NCBI RefSeq assembly: GCF_014467075.1 | Contig: NZ_AP023027.1 | Location: 2,421,501-2,485,500, forward strand | Origin: Anaerostipes caccae L1-92 | Lineage (GTDB): Bacteria > Bacillota > Clostridia > Lachnospirales > Lachnospiraceae | DNA: 64,000 nucleotides | Reading direction: 5' to 3' | Shown here: in pieces, positions 42,846 to 52,225 of the stretch | Layout of the letters: each line of letters begins with the position of its first letter | Numbering within the stretch: the stretch's first letter is position 1 | Made by a program: the position numbers and the translations under genes | The notes under the pieces: generated by a model | Seen by the model: only the letters and a program-made list of their open reading frames with translations | Database searches by the model: none | Told to the model about the DNA's origin: nothing

Positions 42846-44024
42846 CTATTCTTGTGAATCTAACGCCTGTGCATCTGTAGTTGGTGCTTTTATACATGCT
42901 ATAATTCCAATAACAGCCAGTGCCGCAGCTGACAATAAAAATCGATTTGAAATATCACTGCCTAACATATTGGCTGCAGGATTTACTACATATGCTGATA
43001 CAAAGTTTCCAACATTATATGAAGCTGATACGATTGCAATCGCCAAAGATGCCTGAACTGCCGGTACCATATTTGCGGCAAATGTAACAGCTCCCGGATT
43101 CCGAATTGCAAAACCAAGACCCGTAATTAAAGCTCCGGCACACACAACTGGTAAACTTGTTGAGAATCCAACCATCGCTGTTCCCAACGCCATCATAAGA
43201 ATTGCTCCGCCAATAGTAAATCGTCTTAAACGCTTTACAACAGATCCTAAGACTAATCCTCCTGCAATCCCTACAATCTGCATAATAGAAGCAACTGTTC
43301 CTGCTGTGCTTGCATCTCCGATTCCTTTTCGATCTATGTACATTGAAATATTTGAGTTAAAAGTTGCTACAAAGATGCCTGTTACCAAACATAAAAGTCC
43401 AAAATAGACCATTTCTTTTGAGATTCCTGCTTTTTCCTTCTTCTCCTCTTGTTTTGTAACCTCACCTTTTGGCACAGTTGCTAAAACAATCAGAACAATC
43501 GGAATACAGATTAAAAATACCAGATATCCTCTTCTCCATCCTGCCATTGCTGTAAACATTCCAGAACCTTTGGCAATCAATGCTCCACCGATACTGACAA
43601 AAATGGATTGGAATCCCATAACTCTTGATTTGTCAAGCCCCGTAAAATAATCTGAAATTAAAGATGAACTAACAACTACCACAAAGGATAATCCCAATCC
43701 GATAATTCCGCTGGCAGCATATAACATCCATAGTTCTGTATTCAATACCTGTGGCAGCAATGCTCCAGCTAACATAAGGATTGTACCAATAATACCAATA
43801 TTTTTCTTCGTAATGTGCGGCTCTAAATATGGTTCCAGCAACATTCCCGGTAAACAGATTAAATTAATAATCTGTAATACGATTTGTATTGATGTGTCAC
43901 TAGCGTTCGGAAAGAACTTTCCGATTTCTGCAAGGATTGGTGCCAATGCACTATTACAGGCCATTGTTAATGACATTACCAATAATCCGGCAGCTATTAA
44001 TGTTTTATTTTTATTATTTCCCAT
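42846..44024 (-). CDS. MFS transporter (second)
   Basis: Membrane transporter of 392 aa, about 12 helices. The start (ATG 44024, MGNNKNKTLIAAG) follows AAAGGA; the longer frame to 44051 overlaps the previous gene. Features: NSALAPILAEIGKFFPNAS after the first helix and GFQSIFVSIGGALIAKGSG in mid-protein. It is from a different MFS branch than the 39844 gene. Lies between kinase and dehydrogenase genes. Confidence 0.8.
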   Translation of the reverse strand: MGNNKNKTLIAAGLLVMSLTMACNSALAPILAEIGKFFPNASDTSIQIVLQIINLICLPGMLLEPYLEPHITKKNIGIIGTILMLAGALLPQVLNTELWMLYAASGIIGLGLSFVVVVSSSLISDYFTGLDKSRVMGFQSIFVSIGGALIAKGSGMFTAMAGWRRGYLVFLICIPIVLIVLATVPKGEVTKQEEKKEKAGISKEMVYFGLLCLVTGIFVATFNSNISMYIDRKGIGDASTAGTVASIMQIVGIAGGLVLGSVVKRLRRFTIGGAILMMALGTAMVGFSTSLPVVCAGALITGLGFAIRNPGAVTFAANMVPAVQASLAIAIVSASYNVGNFVSAYVVNPAANMLGSDISNRFLLSAAALAVIGIIACIKAPTTDAQALDSQE

Positions 44025-44038
44025 ATTTTTATCCTTTC

Positions 44039-45088
44039 TCAGCGTTTCCAAATATATTTCCTGTCTTCATCTTTTAAATATGCCAAAACTTCCTGTGACA
44101 TCATTTCTCCAGACCAATGATCAACATCGGTTGTGAGACCTGCCATATGCGGTGTGCAAACAACATTTCTCATAGAAAGTAAAGGATGATTTGACGGAAC
44201 AGGTTCTTTCCAATAGACATCAATCGCAGCTCCGCCGATTATACCTGTTTCCAGTGCCTCTACAAAATCCTTTTGATCAATAACAGCAGCTCTTGCAGTA
44301 TTAACAACAATTGCTGTTGGTTTCATTTTTGAGAACCAATCTTTATTTACGATTCCTTTTGTTGAATCCACAACCGGCAGATGAATACTAATCATATCAC
44401 TTTCTTTTAACATTGTATCTAGATCTACAGCTTTACATCCGTCTGCTTCAATTTTATCAGCTGATAAATATGGATCATATGCTAAAATCTCCATACCAAA
44501 GGCTTTTGCCCTTACAGCTACTTCCCGTCCAATTGCTCCGTAACCGGCAACTCCTAATTTCTTTCCATATAATTCAAAGCCAATTCCATAGTCTGTGTAA
44601 GGATGATTTTCATCTAATGGTCCCCAAATTACATTTTTTACATCTGGAACATCATAAATATCTGACATTTTCTCTCCAAGATGTTCTCCTTTTTGAAGTC
44701 CTGCTGCACTTAATGTCAGTTTTCTTGCCGCCGCTAACATCAGTCCGATATTATATTCTGCAACAGCTACACGATTTCTTCCTGGTGTATAAGATAGTGG
44801 AATATTTGCTGCTTTTAATACTTCGTTGTCAACAGTGACTGGCGTTCCTTTTGCAACTCCAATAAACTTCATCCCGGAACTAATCCACTGATTAAGGGTA
44901 TCTGTTCCGGCATTCTCATCTCCTAAAACAACAATTTCGTATCCGTCACATTCTTCACGTGTCATCTCTTCTGTGACATTTCCTTTTCCGTGTCTCAGTT
45001 CTCCTGCAACGGTTACATCACAATATTGCTCAATTTCTTCTAATCGTTTCTCTGGTAATTGTGTACATAATACTAATTTCTTTTTCAT
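44039..45088 (-). CDS. D-2-hydroxyacid dehydrogenase (YoaD-like)
   Basis: NAD(P)-dependent dehydrogenase of 349 aa. The nucleotide fold is LGVAGYGAIGREVAVRAKAFG near residue 180; catalytic residues are Arg in VVNTARAAVID, Glu in YWKEPV, and His in CTPHMAGLT. ATG 45088 is preferred since AAAGGA lies 7 nt upstream. It reduces a 2-oxoacid or oxidises a 2-hydroxyacid; in this operon it may act on a sugar acid. The gene precedes the second transporter by 14 bp. Confidence 0.88.
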   Translation of the reverse strand: MKKKLVLCTQLPEKRLEEIEQYCDVTVAGELRHGKGNVTEEMTREECDGYEIVVLGDENAGTDTLNQWISSGMKFIGVAKGTPVTVDNEVLKAANIPLSYTPGRNRVAVAEYNIGLMLAAARKLTLSAAGLQKGEHLGEKMSDIYDVPDVKNVIWGPLDENHPYTDYGIGFELYGKKLGVAGYGAIGREVAVRAKAFGMEILAYDPYLSADKIEADGCKAVDLDTMLKESDMISIHLPVVDSTKGIVNKDWFSKMKPTAIVVNTARAAVIDQKDFVEALETGIIGGAAIDVYWKEPVPSNHPLLSMRNVVCTPHMAGLTTDVDHWSGEMMSQEVLAYLKDEDRKYIWKR

Positions 45089-45111
45089 CTTCATTTCCTT
45101 TCTGTCCTCAT

Positions 45112-47079
45112 TTATACACGCAGTGCTGTATAATAACCCATGTTAACTGCATCATATATCTTTCCTACTTTTCTGCAGTCTCCGATTACATATGTTTCTT
45201 CTACGACTCCATCAAATTGATCAACTTCATCATATGGAGATATAAATCCAAGTGCACAGACGATACTATCTGCTTCAATAAAAATTTCATTTCCGTCTTT
45301 TTCACATTTTACTCCTGATGATGTAATTTCTTTCACCATTGTATCAGTATAACAAGCTGCTGATTTTTCAACCTCAGGCATCAATCCTCCTCGATAAAAC
45401 GAATTCACTTCCTCTGCTATTTCCGATTTCATCTCTATAATACTGACTTCTTTTCCTTCATGGTGAAATCCAACAGCACCTTCTGCACCTACAAGGCCTC
45501 CTCCCATAATGACGATTTTTGATCCTAATTTTTCCGGATGAAGTTCCGCATCAATTGCCATAATGACATTTTCTCCATCAATTCCTTTGATTGGCGGCCG
45601 GCTTTCTTTGGCACCAATGGCAATCATTAATACATCCGGATTTCGTTCTTTCACATATTCAGGCGTTACTTCAGTATTTAAAATAACCTCTATATCAGCT
45701 TCTTTCACACGGCGTTCTAATACTTTAATTAATTTTAAAATATCTTCTTTAAAATAAGCTGCTCCTGCCGGATGTAAATTTCCTCCCAGCTTCTCTGATT
45801 TTTCAGCAAGTGTAACCTGATGCCCTCTATTGGCTAATGTTATCGCAGCTTCCATTCCTGCCGGGCCGCCGCCAACAACCAGAACACTTTTCATAATATC
45901 CGCAGTTGATTTATGAAGCTTTGCTGCCAACTGTTCTCCCATAATTGGATTAACTGCACATTTGACCATTTCTAATTCGCCTGTTGCCCCAAAACATTCA
46001 TAGCATCTTAAACACGGTGTAATGTCTTCTGCTCTTCCTTCATATGCTTTCTTTGGCAAATAAGGATCTGCCAGACTTGCACGGCCTAACTCAACCGCAT
46101 CCGCCTGTCCGGCTGCAATTATATCTTCCATTTGGGCAGGGTCATTCAGTGATCCTACACATGCCACCGGCGTATTTACATGTTTTTTTATTTGTGCTGC
46201 CAAATAGACATTGACTCCGCGTGGATAGAAAGCAGAGGGATGAGTACGGCAAAACATATCCGGATCTTCATGATTTCCGCATGAAACATTAATTAGATCA
46301 ACCTTATCATCAATCATTTGAGCCACTTTAACACAATCTTCTAATCCCAATCCATTGTCCGTAAAATCATCACCTGAAATTCTTGCTTCAATCGGAAAAT
46401 GTGGTCCTACCGCTTTTCTTACGGCATCTACTGCCATTAGGAAAAATCTTGCACGGTTCTCTAAGGAACCGCCAAATTCATCTTTTCTTTGGTTCATAAC
46501 CGGAGATAAAAATTGTGAAAACAGCCACCCATGCGCCGCATGCACCTGCACCATATCAAATCCTGTTTCTTTACATAATCTGGCCGCTTCTCCATAAGAT
46601 TTAATAATTTCATAAATCAACGTTCTCGGCATTTCATGGACTTCTCCCATTGGTGTCATTTCATAACTTGGACCATACGCAGTTTCGCAAGTTGCAACAT
46701 TCCCTCCAACACTGGCTAATCCGCCATATTTTCCGCCATGTGATAACTGAATATTGGCATATGCACCTGCATTGTGAATTGCCCTTGCCGCCTCATTCAT
46801 CCCCTGTCTGACCCCAAATGCATCTAATTGTAATTGCTTATTATGGGATTTCCCTGTTTTAGAGTGTATAATTGCTTCTCCATATGTAACAACGCCGGCA
46901 CCACCCATTGCTTTTTCTTCTAAATAAGCAATCATTTCTGGTGTAAAATGTCCATTCAAATCAATCATGCTGGGACTTGTCGGTGCACAGATAATTCGAT
47001 TTTTCATTTTAATATTGCCAATGCGCAATGGAGAAAACAAATGTGGATATTGCTTTTTCCCTTCACATTTTCGTTTCAT
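45112..47079 (-). CDS. NADH:flavin oxidoreductase / 2,4-dienoyl-CoA reductase-like Fe-S flavoprotein
   Basis: Multicofactor reductase of 655 aa. The N-terminal old-yellow-enzyme barrel (FSPLRIGNIKMKNRIICAP, VQVHAAHGWLFSQFLSP, GSLENRARF) carries FMN. The 4Fe-4S ligands CLRCYECF and C in VKCAVNP lie at about residues 350-375. FAD site SVLVVGGGPAGMEAAITLA and NAD site KIVIMGGGLVGAEGAVGFH follow. Relatives reduce activated double bonds, such as enoates, dienoyl-CoA and bile acid intermediates. Its occurrence in a sugar-kinase/aldolase operon is unusual; substrate unknown. Confidence 0.9.
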   Translation of the reverse strand: MKRKCEGKKQYPHLFSPLRIGNIKMKNRIICAPTSPSMIDLNGHFTPEMIAYLEEKAMGGAGVVTYGEAIIHSKTGKSHNKQLQLDAFGVRQGMNEAARAIHNAGAYANIQLSHGGKYGGLASVGGNVATCETAYGPSYEMTPMGEVHEMPRTLIYEIIKSYGEAARLCKETGFDMVQVHAAHGWLFSQFLSPVMNQRKDEFGGSLENRARFFLMAVDAVRKAVGPHFPIEARISGDDFTDNGLGLEDCVKVAQMIDDKVDLINVSCGNHEDPDMFCRTHPSAFYPRGVNVYLAAQIKKHVNTPVACVGSLNDPAQMEDIIAAGQADAVELGRASLADPYLPKKAYEGRAEDITPCLRCYECFGATGELEMVKCAVNPIMGEQLAAKLHKSTADIMKSVLVVGGGPAGMEAAITLANRGHQVTLAEKSEKLGGNLHPAGAAYFKEDILKLIKVLERRVKEADIEVILNTEVTPEYVKERNPDVLMIAIGAKESRPPIKGIDGENVIMAIDAELHPEKLGSKIVIMGGGLVGAEGAVGFHHEGKEVSIIEMKSEIAEEVNSFYRGGLMPEVEKSAACYTDTMVKEITSSGVKCEKDGNEIFIEADSIVCALGFISPYDEVDQFDGVVEETYVIGDCRKVGKIYDAVNMGYYTALRV

Positions 47080-47094
47080 ATTTTCTCCTCTTTT

Positions 47095-48240
47095 TTAAAA
47101 AGCCTTCTTCAGAATATTTAGAATATCTTGCTTTGTTATGTTTTGTTTTGGATTGAATCCAAGAACAGGTTCTTTTAATACATCCTCCGCCAGCATATCA
47201 AAGTCTTTGTTCTCAATCCCCTGTTCTGACAAAGTCTTAATCCCTAACTGTTTTGTCAATTTCAGCAGCTCTTCTGATAACAAATATTGATCTTTTTGTA
47301 AATTCCCTGAAAGAGATAATCCAATGGCTTCTGCCATTTTTACCATTTTTTCCGGACAACTGTCTGCATTGTATTCCATTACATATGGTAAAACAGCTGC
47401 ATTTGCCATTCCATGAGCTAAATGAAAATGAGCACTTAATGTATGGGCAATCCCATGCACCAAACCTAAATTCGCATTAGAGAACCCAAATCCCGCAATC
47501 ACGCATCCTAACATCATTTGTTCTCTAGCCTCCATATCTTCTCCATTTGCATATACTTTTGGCAGATTTTCGTGGAAAATTTGAAGTCCTTTTAGTGAAT
47601 GATATTCTGTTAATGCTGTTGCTTCATTGGAAATATAGCTTTCTACTGCATGAGTAATCGCATCCATTCCTGTTGCTGCCGTTACAGAAGGCGGCATTGT
47701 TTTTGTAAACTCCGGATCTGCAATTACTTTATTTGCTGCTATTTTGTTATCAATGATAACGTATTTACAAACCGCTTTTGTATCTGTCAGCGCAACAACA
47801 TTCGTAATTTCACTTGAAGTTCCAGCTGTTGTTGGAATTGCAATCAATGGTAAAACCTGATTCTTTACCAATCCCATTCCACCATATTGTCCGATTTCTC
47901 CTGGGTTTGTCATAAGAATATTAACTGCCTTTGTTAAGTCAATACTGCTTCCGCCTCCAACAGCAACAAAAACATCAATTTCATTTTCTCTTGCAAGCAT
48001 AGCTGCCTCTTCCACTGCTTCATTGGTGGGGTTTGGAATCACTCCGTCAAAAACCGTTACTTTTACATCTGCTTTTTCAATTTGCTCTAAAATCTTTTCT
48101 GCAATCCCTGCGGCCTTTACTCCGCTGTCGTATACAACCATTACACTCTTAGCTTCGTACTCTTTCAATATTCCCGGCAACTCTTTTGCCGCATCTTTTC
48201 CAAATACAATATCACTGCTTACATAAAATTTTTCCGCCAT
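47095..48240 (-). CDS. iron-containing alcohol dehydrogenase (FucO-like)
   Basis: NAD-dependent aldehyde/alcohol oxidoreductase of 381 aa. Cofactor site FVAVGGGSSIDLTKAV near residue 95, PTTAGTSSEIT, and metal ligands in GMDAITHAVES, GLVHGIAHTLS and HLAHGMANAA. In sugar operons this family reduces lactaldehyde or glycolaldehyde from aldolase cleavage, and the aldolase gene is directly upstream, so that role is likely here (inference). GGAGG sits 7 nt before ATG. Confidence 0.9.
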   Translation of the reverse strand: MAEKFYVSSDIVFGKDAAKELPGILKEYEAKSVMVVYDSGVKAAGIAEKILEQIEKADVKVTVFDGVIPNPTNEAVEEAAMLARENEIDVFVAVGGGSSIDLTKAVNILMTNPGEIGQYGGMGLVKNQVLPLIAIPTTAGTSSEITNVVALTDTKAVCKYVIIDNKIAANKVIADPEFTKTMPPSVTAATGMDAITHAVESYISNEATALTEYHSLKGLQIFHENLPKVYANGEDMEAREQMMLGCVIAGFGFSNANLGLVHGIAHTLSAHFHLAHGMANAAVLPYVMEYNADSCPEKMVKMAEAIGLSLSGNLQKDQYLLSEELLKLTKQLGIKTLSEQGIENKDFDMLAEDVLKEPVLGFNPKQNITKQDILNILKKAF

Positions 48241-48262
48241 CTAAATGCCTCCATCACTATTT

Positions 48263-48904
48263 TTACACTGCTTTATCCGCTGCAATTAATTCTTTCATCT
48301 TCTTTTCCCCTGCTTCCGGCATTGGCTCGTAATTTCCAAGAACTTTTGCATAGTATGTTGTTACTGCCATTTCTTCTGTATAAATTGTGGCATCCATGGC
48401 TGACTTCATGTCTTTTCCACAACAAAACATTCCGTGATTTTTAATTAAAACTGATCTTCCATCCTCTCCCAGTGCTTCTGCAACTTTATTCGCTGCATCA
48501 TCACTGCCCGGCATGGTAAATGGAACAACATGAATCGGTGTAAACTCACATTGAGGCGGTGTAATTGGTCTTAATGATTCATCACCCATTGCCATAATAG
48601 TTGCAAACATTGCATGTGTATGAACTGTCGCTTTTACATCCGGCCTCGCTCTAAGAACCGCTGTATGCATTGGTACTTCTGATGATGGTTTGTATGGACC
48701 ATCCATCCATTTTCCGTTTAGGTCAACAATGGCAATGTCCTCTGGTTTCATTGTTCCATATGCAACTCCGCTTGGTGTGATTGCCACAACATCATCTTCA
48801 TCATCTCTTAATGCGATGTTTCCTGATGTACCATTAATCAATCCTTGTTCTACTGCCTGTAAAATCGCTTCTAATACCTGTTTCCTTATTTTTTCATATT
48901 TCAT
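48263..48904 (-). CDS. class II aldolase/adducin family (fuculose-phosphate-aldolase-like)
   Basis: Zinc-dependent aldolase of 213 aa. Marks: GLINGTSGNIALR near residue 20, SSEVPMHTAVLRARPD with the catalytic glutamate and first zinc histidine, ATVHTHAMFATIMA (two histidines), and KNHGMFCCGKD. It would split a phosphorylated ketose to dihydroxyacetone phosphate and an aldehyde. It is the first gene of the minus-strand operon, after a promoter and AGGAGG. Fuculose phosphate, rhamnulose phosphate or 5-deoxy-sugar phosphates are all possible; the kinase family does not match standard FucK. Confidence 0.9.
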   Translation of the reverse strand: MKYEKIRKQVLEAILQAVEQGLINGTSGNIALRDDEDDVVAITPSGVAYGTMKPEDIAIVDLNGKWMDGPYKPSSEVPMHTAVLRARPDVKATVHTHAMFATIMAMGDESLRPITPPQCEFTPIHVVPFTMPGSDDAANKVAEALGEDGRSVLIKNHGMFCCGKDMKSAMDATIYTEEMAVTTYYAKVLGNYEPMPEAGEKKMKELIAADKAV

Positions 48905-48932
48905 TTTTGTTTCCTCCTTTATTTTGTAATTT

Positions 48933-48961
48933 CATTGTATGCTAATCTTTTCTTTGCCTCA
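48933..48961 (-). promoter_or_regulatory. promoter of the AT-rich catabolic operon
   Basis: Minus strand TTGAGG (48956-48961), 17-bp spacer, TACAAT (48933-48938). The leader is only about 25 nt, so there is no room for a riboswitch. Confidence 0.55.
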
Positions 48962-48995
48962 AACACGCTTTTTCCGTTTTATTAAGGAAATTTTT

Positions 48996-49023
48996 TTGTA
49001 ATATTTCTTATATTTGATACAAT
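48996..49023 (+). promoter_or_regulatory. promoter of the PRD regulator gene
   Basis: TTGTAA (48996-49001), 16-bp spacer, TACAAT (49018-49023), 33 bp before the start. Confidence 0.5.
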
Positions 49024-49056
49024 AGAAATAACAAATTTTCTAATTGGGAGGTTACT

Positions 49057-51000
49057 ATGGATACATTATCTCTTTCTCTCCGGCAGCGGCAGCTCATCCA
49101 TTTTTTACAGCTTCGCACAACTTACACAACCGGAGAAGAATTGGCGGAACACTTGCACGTATCTTCAAGAACAATTCGACATGATATTATCGAAATCAAT
49201 GATTCATTAAAAAATACATCTATCTGTATTTTGTCAAAACGCCGATGGGGATATTTATTGAAAGCAGACTGCGAAAAGGAATTGAAGCAGCTTCTACATA
49301 TGACCACTTCTTTTTTATCAAAAGAGGAACGTGTCCGCCATCTTGCTTTTCGTCTGTGCTTAGCAGAAAGCAACTTAAATTTATATGATTTTGAAGAAGA
49401 AATGTTTGTCAGCAGGACAACTTTAGAACATGATTTAAAAGAATTACGTGCATCTTTCACACAAAAAGATCCATATATTAAGTTAATCAGAAATAAGACG
49501 TTTATTTCTTTTGAAGAAAATGAACGAAAAAAACGTTATATTCTGAATCACTTATTATCCGATCACTGGAATTACAGCTCAACAGGAACAATGTACTCCG
49601 AAAATTTTTATCTTGATGCAAAAATACTTCGTCTCATCATCCAGGAAACGAATTATTATTTGGCAAAATACCATATTATTGTAGAAGATATCAACATGAT
49701 TAAACTTAATTTAGCTATTGCAATTATGTACTATCGCATTATTTCAAATCACCCTGTGACAGAAGAAATGGAACTTACCTATGTTGACTCAGAGATTCTT
49801 CATCCTGCCAATTGTTTATTAAACTCCCTTGAAAAAAAGCTGAATTGTTCTTTTGGGACAGAAGATCGAAAAGACATTTATCTAATAATCTCCTGTGCAC
49901 GATTATTAGATGCGAAAAAATTGACATTCAAAACTGTTGGCCAGTATTTTGACCCATCCATTCTTAAACTTACTGATGCTTATATTCAACAAATCCAACA
50001 GAATTTCCATATTGATTTTTCTGCAAACGAGGATTTTTATATTACAATTTTACAGCATTTTCGCTATTTAAGTTTGCCGCTGCATTATTTTAATGAGATT
50101 TCTTTACAGGTAAATGCAGTACGATCCAACATTTTAATTGAATTAGAAATTGCTTACAGTGTTCAGGAATTAGCACACAGTTATTATCAGCGCTATTTAA
50201 ATGAAACTGAAATATTATATCTGGCATTTTGCATTGCCGGAGCTTTACGCTATTATAATTATACAGTTCCAAAACAAAAAACTGTTGTCATGTGCCATTT
50301 AAATTTGCCTTCCATCTGGGATTTAAAGTATCGAATATTAGATAAGTTTAAAGATTATTTAGAGATTACTGAATTATTGCCAATTCATATGAAAGATACC
50401 TTTGATTTTTCAGATACAGACTTGATTTTAAATACTTCCGGAAAAGAAATTACGAATGACACAGACTGTCATTGTATTTCTATTTCACCCTTTTTTACGA
50501 TTGAAGATCAGAACAACGTTAATACTCATATTATCAACCAACAAATTCATCAATTTTATGATGATTCACTCCCCAGCTCTTTAGACTTATTGGAAAATGG
50601 ATGTTGGCACGAGAGAATTGACACTCAAGATTGGAAATACATAATTGAACTTTTATTCTCCGATTTTTCAGAAAATAGATATGTATCAGACAACTATTTA
50701 GCGGACGTTCTGCAGAGAGAATCTATTTTGTCTTTCTCATTACAGCCTAGTGTAACAATAGCTTATTCAATGAAAGCAAGTTCAAAAACCGTACTTTCTA
50801 TAGCAACATTAGAACATCGCATCAAAATCAATTCTCATAAAACACGTATTATCATTTTGGCTGCTTTTCGATTAGAAGAGCGTACAATGTTATTTCGTCT
50901 GATTAATGAACTTTTATATAGCGGTGCTAACTTAAACGATTCCAGATTCTTGAAAACAAAAGAAGAATTTCTTGATTTCTTTGAGAGAAACTTAGAATAA
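49057..51000 (+). CDS. BglG/MtlR-like transcriptional regulator with PRD and PTS-like domains
   Basis: Regulator of 647 aa. An N-terminal helix-turn-helix (LRTTYTTGEELAEHLHVSSR then TIRHDIIEIND), a second winged helix around residues 85-160, PRD-like helical domains (about 170-390), an EIIB-like segment near 400-460 (KTVVMCHLNL...), and an EIIA-like C-terminus. Such activators are switched by PTS phosphorylation and sugar. It is divergent from the catabolic operon, which it most likely activates. No PTS transporter is encoded here, so its phosphorelay, if any, is supplied elsewhere. Codon use is as AT-rich as the operon's. Confidence 0.83.
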   Translation: MDTLSLSLRQRQLIHFLQLRTTYTTGEELAEHLHVSSRTIRHDIIEINDSLKNTSICILSKRRWGYLLKADCEKELKQLLHMTTSFLSKEERVRHLAFRLCLAESNLNLYDFEEEMFVSRTTLEHDLKELRASFTQKDPYIKLIRNKTFISFEENERKKRYILNHLLSDHWNYSSTGTMYSENFYLDAKILRLIIQETNYYLAKYHIIVEDINMIKLNLAIAIMYYRIISNHPVTEEMELTYVDSEILHPANCLLNSLEKKLNCSFGTEDRKDIYLIISCARLLDAKKLTFKTVGQYFDPSILKLTDAYIQQIQQNFHIDFSANEDFYITILQHFRYLSLPLHYFNEISLQVNAVRSNILIELEIAYSVQELAHSYYQRYLNETEILYLAFCIAGALRYYNYTVPKQKTVVMCHLNLPSIWDLKYRILDKFKDYLEITELLPIHMKDTFDFSDTDLILNTSGKEITNDTDCHCISISPFFTIEDQNNVNTHIINQQIHQFYDDSLPSSLDLLENGCWHERIDTQDWKYIIELLFSDFSENRYVSDNYLADVLQRESILSFSLQPSVTIAYSMKASSKTVLSIATLEHRIKINSHKTRIIILAAFRLEERTMLFRLINELLYSGANLNDSRFLKTKEEFLDFFERNLE

Positions 51001-51017
51001 ACAAACTTTCTCATAAT

Positions 51018-51063
51018 AAAACCTCCAAACTGTGTAATTTTACTTACATCAGTTTGGAGGTTT
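51018..51063. terminator. bidirectional terminator between PRD regulator and rplT
   Basis: AAACCTCCAAACTG (51019-51032) and CAGTTTGGAGGTTT (51050-51063) form a 14-bp perfect stem with a 17-nt loop between convergent genes. Confidence 0.82.
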
Positions 51064-51094
51064 ATATAAGCTTTGGGACACTCCCAAAAATATC

Positions 51095-51451
51095 TTAAGC
51101 CAGTTTTCCCTTTGCAACATCAACTAATGCTGTAAATGCTTCCGGATTGCTGATTGCCATCTCAGAAAGCATCTTTCTGTTGATATCAACTTCAGCTAAC
51201 TTTAATCCGTGCATAAATTTGCTGTAAGATAAACCGTTCATTCTTGCAGCTGCGTTGATACGTGCGATCCATAACTGTCTGAACTGGCGTTTTCTCTGTT
51301 TTCTTCCTGCGTAAGAAGATGTGAGAGCTCTCATAACAGACTGTTTTGCAACTCTATACTGTTTTGATCTGGCACCTCTGTAACCCTTTGCCAGCTTTAA
51401 TACTTTATTATGTTTCTTTCTTGCGTTCATTCCGCCTTTGATTCTTGCCAT
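51095..51451 (-). CDS. rplT: 50S ribosomal protein L20
   Basis: Ribosomal protein of 118 aa, full length. The basic start [20 protein letters not shown] and the block [17 protein letters not shown] then [10 protein letters not shown] are typical; L20 also represses its own operon by binding the mRNA leader in Firmicutes. Last gene of infC-rpmI-rplT, followed by a terminator. Confidence 0.98.
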   Translation of the reverse strand: MARIKGGMNARKKHNKVLKLAKGYRGARSKQYRVAKQSVMRALTSSYAGRKQRKRQFRQLWIARINAAARMNGLSYSKFMHGLKLAEVDINRKMLSEMAISNPEAFTALVDVAKGKLA

Positions 51452-51481
51452 TTCTTATAGTACCTCCTTCAATATTCTATC

Positions 51482-51679
51482 TTATAAATACGGTAAAATC
51501 TTCTTCATTACTTTTGCGTTTGTAGAATCTGTCACTGCAGATTTTCTAAGATTTCTCTTTCTCTTAGGAGATTTTTTTGTTAAGATATGGCTCTTATATG
51601 CCTTATTTCTTTTTAATTTTCCTGTTCCTGTCTTTTTAAATCTTTTTGCTGCTGCTCTACATGTCTTTACTTTTGGCAT
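51482..51679 (-). CDS. rpmI: 50S ribosomal protein L35
   Basis: Ribosomal protein of 65 aa, expected length: [20 protein letters not shown] start, then [19 protein letters not shown]. Situated between infC and rplT as usual. GGAGG precedes the start. Confidence 0.98.
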   Translation of the reverse strand: MPKVKTCRAAAKRFKKTGTGKLKRNKAYKSHILTKKSPKRKRNLRKSAVTDSTNAKVMKKILPYL

Positions 51680-51718
51680 GATAATTTCCTCCTTGTACTT
51701 TCTTCTTTCTTCCTGGCA

Positions 51719-52225
51719 CTAGTTCTTAGGTGCTAAAAACATAATCATACTTCTGCCTTCAAATTTAGGACGTTTATCAACGGTCGCTACGTCATCTAAA
51801 GCTTTTGCAAACTCATCAAGGATTCCCTTGCTGGAATTTACATGAGCAAGTTCTCTTCCTCTGAAACGAAGCGTTACTTTAACACGGGCACCCTTAGACA
51901 AAAACTTTCTGGCATGGCTGATCTTTGTATTCAGATCATTTGTATCAATGTTCGGAGACATCCGAACCTCTTTTACCTCAACGGTCTTCTGCTTTTTCTT
52001 CGCTTCCTTCTCCTTGCGGGCCAGTTCATACTTATACTTTCCGTAATTGATGATCTTGCACACAGGCGGTTTCGCTTTCGGAGAAATCTTCACCAAATCC
52101 AGTTCAGCCTCATCAGCCTTTTTCTGAGCTTCCCTTGCGGACATAATCCCTAACTGTGACCCATCTTCTCCGATCAGCCGTACTTCTTTGTCTCTGATTT
52201 GTCCATTGATCATTAAATCGCTAAT
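51719..52225 (-). CDS. infC: translation initiation factor IF-3, probable ATT start
   Basis: IF-3 of about 168 aa. Core MINGQIRDKEVRLIGEDGSQ then LVKISPKAKPPVCKIINYGK is diagnostic. The only ribosome site, GGAGG (52235-52239), is 21 nt from ATG 52213 but 9 nt from ATT 52223-52225, which gives I-S-D-L-M-I-N-G-Q. ATT initiation with IF-3 self-discrimination is well known for infC in E. coli and is likely here too. First gene of the operon behind an attenuator leader. Confidence 0.93.
   Translation of the reverse strand: MSDLMINGQIRDKEVRLIGEDGSQLGIMSAREAQKKADEAELDLVKISPKAKPPVCKIINYGKYKYELARKEKEAKKKQKTVEVKEVRMSPNIDTNDLNTKISHARKFLSKGARVKVTLRFRGRELAHVNSSKGILDEFAKALDDVATVDKRPKFEGRSMIMFLAPKN

Noticed and set aside
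48905..48961. SAM riboswitch before the yoa-like operon
   Set aside because: B. subtilis yoaDCB is, as I recall, S-box controlled, but here promoter to start leaves only about 25 nt, too short for any riboswitch.
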